Positions 18,029 to 26,792 of a stretch of DNA of 34,206 nucleotides are shown here, in pieces. A program made the translations under genes and the position numbers. Location: positions 1 to 34,206 of the forward strand of contig NZ_RYFG02000084.1 of assembly GCF_003994235.2 (NCBI RefSeq). Reading direction: 5' to 3'. How positions within the stretch are numbered: position 1 is the first letter of the stretch; every line of letters begins with the position of its first letter. The notes beneath the pieces are model-generated. The model worked only from the letters and a program-made list of their open reading frames with translations, did no database searches and was not told where the DNA came from. The stretch is from Candidatus Methylobacter oryzae. Lineage in GTDB: Bacteria > Pseudomonadota > Gammaproteobacteria > Methylococcales > Methylomonadaceae.

Positions 18029-18409
18029 ATGAATGCATCGAATCAGCAGTTTTCGGAAAAATTTATCGGTATAGCGCTGCTTGCTTTAGCCGGTCCTTTT
18101 GTTTGGGTATTGCATTTTGCCGTTGTTTACGGAGTTCAACATATTGCCTGTGCCGCGCTTGGAAATCGAGCCGGTTTTTGGGTAGAGGCTTCGATTATTG
18201 TGATTACTGTTGCGGCGCTGTTGGCGTTAGTATTGTTAATTGCCAAACCCGACATTTTGCAGCGTTTGGATAGCGACCGGATCAGGCAGGCAACCACTAA
18301 AGAGTTTTTCTCGGAAACTATGCGCTTATTGGCGTTATTATCTTTTTTCGGTGTTTTATGGTCGGGACTCGCTTTATTTTTTCTACCGGCCTGCGGTTCA
18401 ATCACATGA
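18029..18409 (+). CDS. Small membrane protein of the oxidase operon
   Basis: The 126-residue protein begins 2 bp after the oxidase gene stop, so it belongs to the operon. Three membrane segments are visible (about 13-38, 50-70 and 97-118). Small hydrophobic proteins at the end of cox operons are often accessory subunits or assembly factors, but I do not recognise a named family. There are no haem or metal motifs apart from a Cys near the C-terminus. Confidence 0.7.
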   Translation: MNASNQQFSEKFIGIALLALAGPFVWVLHFAVVYGVQHIACAALGNRAGFWVEASIIVITVAALLALVLLIAKPDILQRLDSDRIRQATTKEFFSETMRLLALLSFFGVLWSGLALFFLPACGSIT

Positions 18410-18486
18410 AGCAACGGAATGCCCGCCTAATGTCTTGTCGATATTGAGTTGGGATTTCGTTTGCCGATTCTTCATATAATTAAATA

Positions 18487-18693
18487 GAACACGGATGGCA
18501 CGGATTTTTACGGATTGACACGGATAAGTGCCGGAGTATCAATTTCCAACTTGTGCTCGTGTTCAAAGTTGGAGTACAGGCTTTGCCTGCTTTGTAAGCA
18601 GAGCCTGCACTTCAAAATACCGGAAAACTTTAGCTAGATTGCTTAAGATGCGAACTCCCGTAAAAATCCGCGGCAATCCGTCGCATCCGTGTT
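18487..18693. repeat. Inverted-repeat element with ACACGGAT ends (copy 1)
   Basis: The left end GAACACGGATGGCACGGATT runs into TTTACGG; the right end is its imperfect complement (CCGTAAAAATCCGCGGCAAT then CCGTCGCATCCGTGTT). Inside is a second hairpin (CAGGCTTTGC / GCAGAGCCTG). A shorter copy with the same ends is at 23834-23904. The organisation resembles a non-autonomous miniature inverted-repeat element; no transposase is present. Confidence 0.7.
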
Positions 18694-18919
18694 TTCTCTT
18701 TAAAATCCCATTATTGATTTGGATTAGGCTTCTATGTTTTTCCATTTAGCAAGTTCTTGCTGCTCATTCCATTCATCGAATACTTTGATTTTTATCCTCA
18801 TGAATTCGACTGTTTTGTAAATTAAAAAAACAGTCATTGCCGTAGGCGAACTTCTTTTGAAAACCCCGGTTTAAAAATACGGAAACTAGCGATTATATTG
18901 TGATATAGTTCTATCAAAT

Positions 18920-18938
18920 GAGAATGATTGTTGATAAC
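18920..18938. promoter_or_regulatory. Candidate Fur box upstream of feoA
   Basis: GAGAATGATTGTTGATAAC matches the classic 19-bp Fur consensus GATAATGATAATCATTATC at 12 positions and ends 47 bp before the feoA start. feo operons are commonly repressed by Fur with iron. A TATAGT just upstream (18904-18909) could be the -10 element. The match is moderate. Confidence 0.45.
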
Positions 18939-18985
18939 TCATGAGCGGTTGATTCTTAATGCACTTCTATTTTAATGGTTAATTT

Positions 18986-19219
18986 ATGGCAATAAGCTTA
19001 AAAAATCTGGCTGTCGGCGATTTAGGAAAGATCGTCGGCTTTGAACAGTCGGGCAAGGCTTATCGGAAACGCCTGTTGGCTATGGGACTAACGCCGGGAA
19101 CCGAATTTAGCGTAACCCGTTTTGCACCGATGGGTGATCCCGTTGAAATTAAATTACGCGGATTTTCATTAACCCTGCGCAAGGATGAAGCGGCAATATT
19201 GTTGATAGAGAAACTCTGA
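18986..19219 (+). CDS. feoA: Ferrous iron transport protein A
   Basis: The 77-residue SH3-like protein has the family pattern: KNLAVGDLGKIVGF, then RKRLLAMGLTPGTEFSVTR, then DPVEIKLRGFSLTLRKDEA. It is a small cytoplasmic partner of FeoB. Its TGA overlaps the feoB ATG by one base (TGATG), so translation is coupled. Confidence 0.95.
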   Translation: MAISLKNLAVGDLGKIVGFEQSGKAYRKRLLAMGLTPGTEFSVTRFAPMGDPVEIKLRGFSLTLRKDEAAILLIEKL

Positions 19220-21579
19220 TGAAAACTGATTTTACGGTTGGCGTTGTCGGTAATCCGAATTGCGGCAAGACAACGTTATTCAATGCGCTGACCGGAGCCA
19301 AGCAGCATGTCGGCAATTGGCCCGGGGTTACGGTCGAAAAGAAAACCGGTGAATACAGCTTCGATCGTAAACTGATCGAACTGGTTGATCTTCCCGGAAC
19401 TTATTCGTTAGAAGCCGCCGACGACCAGGTTTCTTTGGATGAAAAAGTCGCCCGCGATTATGTCGCCTCTAAGCAAGCCGATTTAATCATCAATATTGTC
19501 GATGCTTCGAATCTGGAGCGAAATTTATACTTGACCTCGCAACTGATCGAGATGCAGGTGCCGATGATTTTAGTGCTGAATATGATGGATGCCGTTAAAC
19601 AACGCGGCATTAAAATCGACGTCGATTATCTTGAAGAATTCCTGGGTTGTCCCGTTATCCCGGTTACCGCCTCAGTCAAGGGCGGTATCGGTTCGTTGAA
19701 AACCGCGATCAACAGCGCCGCCCGCGCCAAACCGATACCTTCGGTAAAAATTACTTATACCTCCGCATTGGAACAAGCCATCGCCGATATTTCGCCGTTG
19801 CTGGTCGAGACAGCCCGGCAATGCCAATGCGATTTGCGCTGGCTGGCCGTGCGCTTGCTTGAAGACGATACGCTGGCCAGGCAGTTTGTAGAATCAACTT
19901 CGACAAATTCGGTTTTACTTAAAACTGCCGAACTACAGCGCCGGGTGGAAGCCGAAACCGACGATGAAATCGACATTCTTGCTGCCGACGCCCGCTATGG
20001 TTTTGTCAATGAATTGACCGGTGGCGCAGTCTGTAAATTGAACGAAGTAAGCCGCCATACGACCGATAAAATCGACAGCATTGTCTTGAACCGCTTTCTG
20101 GGCATTCCGGTTTTCCTGTTGGTCATGTACGCAATGTTCATGTTTACGATCAATATCGGCAGCGCCTTTGTCGATTTTTTCGATCAAGCGGTCGGCGCTT
20201 TATTGGTTGACGGGCTGGGGCAGGTGCTCACCGGACTGAATTGGCCGCAATGGCTGACGGTATTGATCACCAAGGGCGTAGGCGGCGGTATTCAGGTCGT
20301 CGCTACTTTTATTCCTATTGTCGGCTTTCTGTTTATGTTCCTGTCGGCGCTCGAAGACTCCGGCTACATGTCCAGGGCGGCTTTCGTGATGGACAGGTTC
20401 ATGCGCATGATCGGTTTGCCCGGCAAATCCTTCGTGCCGATGATTGTCGGTTTCGGCTGCAATGTCCCGGCGATTATGGCGACCCGGACCTTGGAAAGCC
20501 AGCGCGACCGGATACTGACCAACTTGATGAACCCGTTCATGTCCTGCGGAGCCAGACTACCGGTTTACGCGTTGTTTGCGGCTGCCTTTTTTCCGGTTGG
20601 CGGCCAGAATCTGGTTTTCGGTTTGTATCTATTGGGAATCGCCGTTGCGGTACTGACCGGTTTAATCATGCGCCACACCTTATTTAAAGGCGAATCGATG
20701 CCGTTCATTATGGAGCTGCCCGCTTATCATATGCCGACGATGCGCGGCGTATTTATCAGAACCTGGGACCGGCTCAAGTCGTTTTTGTTCAACGCCGGTA
20801 AAGTCATTGTACCGATGGTGTTGGTGCTGAACTTTCTTAACGCATTGGGTACGGACGGTTCATTCGGCCAGGAAAACAGCAATAAATCGGTATTAAGCGA
20901 GATCGGCCGCAGTTTGACGCCGGCATTTAAACCGATGGGCATAGAAAAAGACAACTGGCCGGCAACGGTCGGCATTTTTACCGGCGTACTCGCCAAAGAA
21001 GCCGTGGTCGGGACGCTGGATGCGTTATACAGCCAGCTTGAAGCGGCTGCCCCAACGGCTGAAAAAGCGCCGTTCAATCTTGAACAGGCCTTGATTGACG
21101 CCTGCTTAACCGTGCCTAAAAAACTGCAAGAGGTTGCTGACAATGTGTTAGACCCATTGGGCCTGAATATCGGCACCGTGAACGACATAGCAGCGGCTGC
21201 CGGCGAGCAGGAAGTCAATGCCGGCACTTTTGCCGCGATGCAGCAGAGTTTCGACGGCAAAGCCGGGGCCTTTGCCTATTTGCTGTTTATCTTGTTGTAT
21301 TCGCCTTGCGTTGCCGCGACGGCTGCAATTTACCGGGAAACCAATCTGAACTGGACTTTGTTTGTGGCTTTTTGGACTACCGGCATTGCTTTTATGACGG
21401 CAACTATCTTTTATCAAACGATGACCTACAGCCTGCATCCCGACTATTCTTTTGTTTGGATAAGCGCGCTGATCCTTGCGTTTTCAGCGGTACTGTTCGG
21501 ATTATGGCTGCTTGGCAAAAATGCCGGCATTACCGGCTTAAAACAACAAAGCAGGGAGTCGTTAAGTGATCCTGTCTGA
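19219..21579 (+). CDS. feoB: Ferrous iron transporter B (GTPase-permease)
   Basis: The 786-residue protein has an N-terminal G domain: G1 GNPNCGKTT (11-19), G2 Thr in PGVTVEKK, G3 DLPGTYSLE, G4 NMMD. A helical insert follows, then the membrane domain with Gate motifs, including GFGCNVPAIMATRTLE and PFMSCGARLPVYALFAAAFF, each with the conserved cysteine. It imports Fe2+ across the inner membrane. It lies between feoA (1-bp overlap) and feoC (14-bp overlap). Confidence 0.97.
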   Translation: MKTDFTVGVVGNPNCGKTTLFNALTGAKQHVGNWPGVTVEKKTGEYSFDRKLIELVDLPGTYSLEAADDQVSLDEKVARDYVASKQADLIINIVDASNLERNLYLTSQLIEMQVPMILVLNMMDAVKQRGIKIDVDYLEEFLGCPVIPVTASVKGGIGSLKTAINSAARAKPIPSVKITYTSALEQAIADISPLLVETARQCQCDLRWLAVRLLEDDTLARQFVESTSTNSVLLKTAELQRRVEAETDDEIDILAADARYGFVNELTGGAVCKLNEVSRHTTDKIDSIVLNRFLGIPVFLLVMYAMFMFTINIGSAFVDFFDQAVGALLVDGLGQVLTGLNWPQWLTVLITKGVGGGIQVVATFIPIVGFLFMFLSALEDSGYMSRAAFVMDRFMRMIGLPGKSFVPMIVGFGCNVPAIMATRTLESQRDRILTNLMNPFMSCGARLPVYALFAAAFFPVGGQNLVFGLYLLGIAVAVLTGLIMRHTLFKGESMPFIMELPAYHMPTMRGVFIRTWDRLKSFLFNAGKVIVPMVLVLNFLNALGTDGSFGQENSNKSVLSEIGRSLTPAFKPMGIEKDNWPATVGIFTGVLAKEAVVGTLDALYSQLEAAAPTAEKAPFNLEQALIDACLTVPKKLQEVADNVLDPLGLNIGTVNDIAAAAGEQEVNAGTFAAMQQSFDGKAGAFAYLLFILLYSPCVAATAAIYRETNLNWTLFVAFWTTGIAFMTATIFYQTMTYSLHPDYSFVWISALILAFSAVLFGLWLLGKNAGITGLKQQSRESLSDPV

Positions 21580-21790
21580 TTTAAGAGCTTATTTAAAAGA
21601 ACAGCGCCGCGTTGCGTTGGCGGATTTGGTTACTCATTTCAGCATGGATGCGGACGCGTTGCGGGGCATGTTGGACAAATGGATCAGCAAAGGCAAAGTG
21701 CGCAAATTACCGTTGACCGCTTCTTGCGGTACCAGCTGTTGTCAGTGCGATACGGCGTTGACCGAGATTTACGAGTGGGTGGACGAGTGA
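21566..21790 (+). CDS. feoC: FeoC-like protein
   Basis: The 74-residue winged-helix-like protein starts at a GTG that overlaps the end of feoB by 14 bp; GGGAG lies upstream. The N-terminal two thirds (SDLRAYLKEQRRVALADLV) matches the FeoC fold. A cysteine cluster CGTSCCQC lies near the C-terminus, where many FeoC proteins bind an iron-sulfur cluster. It probably tunes FeoB stability or activity. Confidence 0.88.
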   Translation: MILSDLRAYLKEQRRVALADLVTHFSMDADALRGMLDKWISKGKVRKLPLTASCGTSCCQCDTALTEIYEWVDE

Positions 21791-21961
21791 GCTGCGGTAC
21801 GCTTTAACGCTCACCAATGGAAGGATAAAGTCCGGGCATCGTAATCAATGAATCAAGTTGTCCGTTCGCTGGGCCGCTTTGGCATAAACGCAAGATTTAA
21901 GGCGTGGTTACAGGCTATGATATGCTTGCTTTCGATAAACTCCTTAACGAGGTGATTTCAT

Positions 21962-22557
21962 ATGTCTACCGTACTGACACACACTCGCTATACCGCCGAA
22001 GAATATTTAACGCTTGAACGTAGCTCGCCTATTAAAAGCGAATTCCACGACGGCCGGATCTATGCAATGACCGGGGCCAGCCGGAAGCATAATCTGATAA
22101 CGGTTAATATTGCCGGAGAATTCGCAACCAACTCAAAAAACGCCGCTGCGAAGCCTACGGTAGCGATATGCGCGTCAAGGCTGCCGAATCCCGCAGCTAC
22201 CATTATCCTGACATCGTTGTTGTATGCGGCGAGCCGCAATTCGAAGACGCGCATGTCGATACCTTGCTTAATCCCACATTGCTGATTGAAGTGCTGTCGC
22301 CGTCCACCGAAGCTTACGACCGGGGCGGCAAGTTCGCCCATTACCGTAAAATCCCGACACTACGCGAATATTTGTTGGTGTCGCAAGATCAACCGAGTAT
22401 TGAGCGTTATGTGCGGCAAGGGGATGTGTGGGTATTATCGGAAGCAGCGGGGCTTGATGCGCTTATGCCGCTGGATAGCATAGGTTGCGCGCTTAGCCTG
22501 GGCGAGGTTTACGACAAGGTCCTGGATGATTGGGAAACAGGGATAATTTTGCCCTGA
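21962..22557 (+). pseudogene. Uma2-family (DUF820) PD-(D/E)XK nuclease-like gene, frameshifted
   Basis: The first frame (ATG 21962, preceded by AGGTGA) reads TRYTAEEYLTLE, KSEFHDGRIYAMTGASRKHN and then degenerates. The family sequence continues in another frame from about 22125: QLKKRRCEAYGSDMRVK, YPDIVVVCGEPQFEDAHVDT, LLNPTLLIEVLSPSTEAYDR, through to the stop at 22557. The two halves join into a normal-length Uma2 protein if one base is restored between about 22115 and 22140, near a run of six A. The gene is therefore broken by a single-base loss, or the assembly has an error there. Uma2 proteins are of unclear function, often present in many genomic copies. Confidence 0.85.
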
Positions 22558-22628
22558 TCTTGCATTTTGCCTGTCAATATTACTCTCCTGTTATCGGCGG
22601 CTTTACTCGCTTTGCTTTATTACTTCGG

Positions 22629-23012
22629 CTACTTATACCGGCGAATCAGCCTGCTCAAATCTTGCCACTGAAACTTATACACCAAAAATACCGCCAATCC
22701 CGCGCCGCAGGTATCGGCAAGCCAGTCGGCAATATCCGGGGAACGTTCTTCGACGAAAGATTGATGCCATTCATCGGATATACCGTATAAACTGCAAAAA
22801 ATAATACTGAACAAAGCCAGTATAATAGAGCTATTGAACACGCTCTTAAAACTGCGCCATGCCAATACGCCCATTATAAAGTAGGCGCCGGCGTGGAGAA
22901 TTTTATCCTGCATCGAAAACAAGTCCGGAACCGGCAGTGTGGGCTGATCGGAAAGCCAGTAAATGAATAGGCAGTACAGAAACAATAGCGTGAAATCTAA
23001 AATCTTAGTCAT
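22629..23012 (-). CDS. VanZ-family membrane protein
   Basis: The 127-residue protein has four membrane segments. It shows the VanZ-like signatures DKILHAGAYFIMG and SDEWHQSFVEERSPDIADWL followed by ADTCGAG. The function of chromosomal VanZ proteins is mostly unknown, so resistance should not be inferred. Only 19 bp separate its start from the divergent DUF455 gene. Confidence 0.85.
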   Translation of the reverse strand: MTKILDFTLLFLYCLFIYWLSDQPTLPVPDLFSMQDKILHAGAYFIMGVLAWRSFKSVFNSSIILALFSIIFCSLYGISDEWHQSFVEERSPDIADWLADTCGAGLAVFLVYKFQWQDLSRLIRRYK

Positions 23013-23031
23013 AGCTTTACAATAACCAGTA

Positions 23032-23826
23032 ATGAAAAATTTATTTGAATTTGCCGAAGCGTTTTTTCGCCAGGTTGATGTCGAGGAAAAGTTGGCGCTG
23101 ACGCATCGGGCTTGGCAGACTTACATTGACGGGGAGTTAACTATTACTTCGGAGCGTCCGGTATTGCCGATAGATCGGGTAACGTTTCCCGACAAGCCGG
23201 TGTTATTGGCTCCGCGTCAGATGCCCCGGCGCAAATTGACCACGCCCGATGGCGTAGCCGCTTTTTTCCATGCGATTGCCCATGTTGAATTCGTCGCCAT
23301 TTATTTGGCTTGGGATATTTTGTATCGTTTTCGCGCTATGCCGGAGCAATTTTATCAGGATTGGCTACGGGTTGCCGATGAAGAGGCCCAGCATTTTGCA
23401 TTAATCAGGGCGCATATGTTGACTATGCAGATTGATTACGGCGATCTACCCGCGCATAGCGGTTTATGGGATCATGCCAAGGATACAGCCGATGATTTAC
23501 CGGGAAGGTTGGCGATGGTGCCGCGTTGCATGGAAGCTCGCGGCTTGGACGTAACGCCGGGGCTGATTGAAAAATTCAGGGCGCTGGGTGACGATGCAAG
23601 CGTGGCGATTTTAACGCGGATTCTGGAAGACGAAGTAGGGCATGTGGAGTTAGGTTCTTACTGGTTTAAATTTGTTTGCGAGCAACAGGGTTTTGAAGTT
23701 GAAGCCAAGTACCGGGATTTAATCGATCAATATTATATCGGTGGAAAACCCAAAGGGCCGTTTAACAGGGAATTGCGCAAAATTGCCGGTTTTTCGGATG
23801 CCGAGATTGATTGGCTGGAATGTTAA
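23032..23826 (+). CDS. DUF455 ferritin-like protein
   Basis: The 264-residue protein has ferritin-like di-iron helices with repeated Glu/His motifs: HAIAHVEFVAIYLAWD, DEEAQHFALI, the family motif MEARGLDVTPG, and EDEVGHVELG. These match DUF455 (ferritin-like superfamily). It may be an oxidative or hydroxylating di-iron protein, but no substrate can be assigned. It is divergent from the VanZ-like gene and is followed by a short inverted repeat. Confidence 0.88.
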   Translation: MKNLFEFAEAFFRQVDVEEKLALTHRAWQTYIDGELTITSERPVLPIDRVTFPDKPVLLAPRQMPRRKLTTPDGVAAFFHAIAHVEFVAIYLAWDILYRFRAMPEQFYQDWLRVADEEAQHFALIRAHMLTMQIDYGDLPAHSGLWDHAKDTADDLPGRLAMVPRCMEARGLDVTPGLIEKFRALGDDASVAILTRILEDEVGHVELGSYWFKFVCEQQGFEVEAKYRDLIDQYYIGGKPKGPFNRELRKIAGFSDAEIDWLEC

Positions 23827-23833
23827 AATCATA

Positions 23834-23904
23834 GAACACGGATGACACGGATTTTTAACCCAAACCAAGTTTTAAATCAGTGTTTATCCGTTTAATCCGT
23901 GTTC
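23834..23904. repeat. Inverted-repeat element with ACACGGAT ends (copy 2)
   Basis: The left end GAACACGGATGACACGGATT matches the left end of the 18487 element at all but one position. The right end (ATCCGTTTAATCCGTGTTC) is its imperfect complement. It is about 71 bp long, lacks the internal hairpin of copy 1, and starts a few bases after the DUF455 stop. Confidence 0.7.
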
Positions 23905-23966
23905 CATTTAATATATCTTCGTAGTTTTATTGGTGTGTACCAGGACCGGAAAATCAGGAAGCAACT

Positions 23967-25091
23967 ATGAATCAAGATATACCGCCTACACTGGAAATCG
24001 TTGAGCATGACGGCGGCAAACATCTTGTCAAATTATCAGGCAGCTGGAATATTCGCAGTTTAGTTGCAGTACCGGGACTTAACCGGGAAATCAGCTCATA
24101 TGCGGCCGATAAAAATACTCAATGGGACATGAATTCGATCGCAGTGCTCGACAGTGCCGGGGCGCTGATTCTTTGGAAAGCCTGGGGGAAAAGGATGCCG
24201 GACGCATTACAGATGAAGCCCGAACACCAGCGCTTATTCGAGCGTTGGCAAGGTGTGGAAATTCCTCAGCGCGAACCGGTACAATCCCGCTCAAGGCTAA
24301 TCATCACATATACTGACCGATTACTGGCCGGTTTCTGGACGCAATTATTACAAGTGGTGACTTTGCTGGGCCAGTTGGTCCTGGATATAGGCTACCTGTT
24401 GTTGCATCCGGGCGCGATTCCCTGGGCGGAAATTTCAATTACGATTTATGAATCGGGAGTTCGGGCTTTAGGTATTACCGCGCTGGTAGGTTTTTTGATC
24501 GGCATCGTGCTAAGTTATTTGTCGGCATTGCAGCTGAAGATTTTTGGGGCGGAGATTTATATCATCGATATTCTGGGTTTGAGCGTTATTCGTGAGCTGG
24601 GGCCTTTGCTGGCAGCCATTCTGGTTGCCGGACGCTCCGGTTCGGCAATGACCGCGCAAATCGGCATTATGCGGGTGACCGAAGAACTCGATGCGTTATC
24701 TGCGATGGGAATATCGCATTCGTTACGCCTGATCCTGCCCAATGTAGCGGCCTTAACCATCGTCCTGCCGTTGTTAAGCGTATGGACCAGTTCCATGGCG
24801 CTGATTGGCGGCATGGTGTCGGCGCAAACGACGCTGGGCATTAATTACCAACAGTTTTTCGATAAATTGCCCGATGCAGTGCCGCTGACTAACTTATTTA
24901 TAGGCTTCGGGAAAAGCGCGGTGTTCGGTTTGATGATTGCGCTGATTGCTTGTCACTTTGGTTTCCGCATCCAGCCGAATACCGAAAGCTTGGGCAATGA
25001 GACGACTAATTCGGTAGTAGCGGCGATTACCGTAGTGATTATGATCGATGCGGTATTCGCGATACTGTTTATGGGTATCGGAATGCCATGA
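23967..25091 (+). CDS. MlaE/YrbE-family ABC permease with N-terminal STAS-like domain
   Basis: Of 374 residues, the first 100 resemble a STAS/MlaB-like domain (HLVKLSGSWNIRS, NSIAVLDSAGALILWK). The rest is an MlaE-type permease with about five membrane segments and the conserved stretch ELGPLLAAILVAGRSGSAMT followed by TEELDALSAMGI. It is the membrane part of a lipid transport system acting between inner and outer membrane. The fused STAS domain probably replaces a separate MlaB. It overlaps the ATPase gene by 4 bp. Confidence 0.92.
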   Translation: MNQDIPPTLEIVEHDGGKHLVKLSGSWNIRSLVAVPGLNREISSYAADKNTQWDMNSIAVLDSAGALILWKAWGKRMPDALQMKPEHQRLFERWQGVEIPQREPVQSRSRLIITYTDRLLAGFWTQLLQVVTLLGQLVLDIGYLLLHPGAIPWAEISITIYESGVRALGITALVGFLIGIVLSYLSALQLKIFGAEIYIIDILGLSVIRELGPLLAAILVAGRSGSAMTAQIGIMRVTEELDALSAMGISHSLRLILPNVAALTIVLPLLSVWTSSMALIGGMVSAQTTLGINYQQFFDKLPDAVPLTNLFIGFGKSAVFGLMIALIACHFGFRIQPNTESLGNETTNSVVAAITVVIMIDAVFAILFMGIGMP

Positions 25092-25885
25092 ACGAAATGT
25101 ATGCAATACAGCTTGAGCATATCTGGACCCGTTTTGGCGATCCTGGCAAAGGCGGTAAGATTGTTCATCGGGATATTAATCTTTGCCTTGAACAAGGTGA
25201 AATTCTGGGATTGGTCGGCGCATCGGGTTGCGGCAAGACAACGTTGCTGCGCGAAATCATCGGCTTGCAAACACCTACTCAAGGCGAGGTTTATGTGATG
25301 GGGCAGTCATTGAAAGATGCCGGTTCCGATCACGGCCAGCGGCTTCGTAATAATTGCGGCGTATTATTCCAGAAAGGCGCGTTGTTTAGCGTATTGAATG
25401 TATTCGATAATATCGCTTTTCCGTTGCGGGAGATCGGTTTTCACGATGAGGAGTTAATTGCCCGCATCGTGTTTATGAAGCTGGCGATGGTCGGTTTGGC
25501 TGCAAGCGATGCTTGGTTAAAACCGGCCGATTTGTCCGGCGGCATGACTAAGCGGGTTGCGCTGGCCCGCACGATGGTCCTTGATCCGGCGTTGCTGTTG
25601 CTTGATGAGCCGACCTCGGGCCTCGATCCTATTTCCAGCGAGGATTTCGTCAGCCTGTTGTCCGAACTGCATAAAGACCTTCGTTTTACCGTCGTGATGG
25701 TGACTCATGATTTGGATATATTAAGGGATTTGTGCACCAAAGTTGCCGTGCTGGCGGATAATCGATTGGTCGCTTTTGGATCGTTGGCGGAGGTTTTAAA
25801 TTGCCGGCATCCTTTTGTCGATAAATTTTTTCATAACAAGCGCGCTGAACGGGTATTTCAATACCAGGAGACTGCTGATGGGTAG
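25088..25885 (+). CDS. MlaF-like ABC transporter ATP-binding protein
   Basis: The 265-residue ATPase has Walker A GASGCGKT (44-51), signature LSGGM (149-153), Walker B LLLLDE with Asp173 and Glu174, and the switch His in VTHD. It overlaps the permease by 4 bp (ATGA) and the MCE gene by 8 bp. It powers the transporter formed with the neighbouring permease. Confidence 0.93.
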   Translation: MNEMYAIQLEHIWTRFGDPGKGGKIVHRDINLCLEQGEILGLVGASGCGKTTLLREIIGLQTPTQGEVYVMGQSLKDAGSDHGQRLRNNCGVLFQKGALFSVLNVFDNIAFPLREIGFHDEELIARIVFMKLAMVGLAASDAWLKPADLSGGMTKRVALARTMVLDPALLLLDEPTSGLDPISSEDFVSLLSELHKDLRFTVVMVTHDLDILRDLCTKVAVLADNRLVAFGSLAEVLNCRHPFVDKFFHNKRAERVFQYQETADG

Positions 25886-26792
25886 AGAAAAACATGCACT
25901 CGCTACCGGCCTGTTTTTGATTACGTTAGTGGCCGCGTCGACGGCGATTGTTTTCTGGATCGGTACGATGAACCAGGAACGCAATCTCTATGTTATTGCG
26001 ACACGGTCCTCTGTTTCCGGCCTCAATCCGGAATCGACTGTTTTTTACCGGGGCATTGCGGTCGGAAAAGTGTTAAATATCCAGTTTGATCCGTTGGATT
26101 CCGGCAATATTCTTGTGCCGATTGAGATTGATAAGAATATCGTATTGGACAAAGATGTTTACGCAACCTTGCGTTTAAAAGGAGTGACCGGATTGACCCA
26201 GATTGAGCTGGAAGATTCCGGTGCGATAACCGGGCCGCTGATGCCGGGAAATAATCCCGAAACCCGGATTCCTTTAATGCCGTCGATGGCCGACAAGCTG
26301 ATGGGCTCGGGAGAGGATCTGTTGCATAAAGCCGATCATTTGATGCAGCGGCTTAGTGCGATATTAAGCGATGAAAATGAAAAAAACATCGGCAGCATCC
26401 TGGGTAATTTAAGTACATTAACCGGCAAGCTTTCCGAATTGCAAAAAAGCGTTGATAAGGCGCTGGCCGGAGTACCTGCATTGAGCAACGATGCAAGAAA
26501 AACGCTAGCCAATATCAATGCATTGGCAAGTGAGTTGCAAGGCCTGACCGAAGAAGTTCATGGTCTCAGTATAAAAGCGAACGATCTTGCCGATACCGGC
26601 AAAATAACCGGCGATGTTCTAACGCAAACAACGTTGCCTAAAGTTAACAAACTGTTGACTGAGTTACAGTCGACAACGCAACAGGTAAAAAGAGTCGCCG
26701 CAATGCTGGAAAGCGATCCGCAGGAATTACTGTTAGGGCCCAGTCAACAGGATGCAGGGCCGGGCGAGCCGAATTATAAGGAACAGCCATGA
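25878..26792 (+). CDS. MCE-domain substrate-binding protein
   Basis: I start this at the ATG at 25878 (MGREKHALATG), behind GGAG, giving 304 residues; an upstream in-frame ATG would lie well inside the ATPase gene. One membrane anchor (about 8-30) is followed by the MCE/MlaD domain (about 38-115: VSGLNPESTVFYRGIAVGKV, LKGVTGLTQIEL). A long helical region (about 150-290) rich in Leu, Lys and Asn resembles the extended helices that build a periplasmic lipid channel. It overlaps the lipoprotein gene by 4 bp. Confidence 0.92.
   Translation: MGREKHALATGLFLITLVAASTAIVFWIGTMNQERNLYVIATRSSVSGLNPESTVFYRGIAVGKVLNIQFDPLDSGNILVPIEIDKNIVLDKDVYATLRLKGVTGLTQIELEDSGAITGPLMPGNNPETRIPLMPSMADKLMGSGEDLLHKADHLMQRLSAILSDENEKNIGSILGNLSTLTGKLSELQKSVDKALAGVPALSNDARKTLANINALASELQGLTEEVHGLSIKANDLADTGKITGDVLTQTTLPKVNKLLTELQSTTQQVKRVAAMLESDPQELLLGPSQQDAGPGEPNYKEQP

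Larger units (their letters stand above)
18410..18985. other. 576-bp gap between the oxidase operon and feoABC
   Basis: The gap holds an inverted-repeat element (18487-18693), an AT-rich hairpin (GACTGTTTT 18808-18816 / AAAACAGTC 18827-18835) and a Fur-box-like site (18920-18938) ahead of feoA. The short open frames inside the element have no recognisable domain, and I take them as chance. No obvious intrinsic terminator follows the oxidase operon. Confidence 0.6.

Noticed and set aside
22629-23012. Reading the VanZ-like gene as an antibiotic resistance gene
   Set aside because: No vanHAX or related cluster is present, and isolated VanZ-family proteins are widespread with unknown roles.
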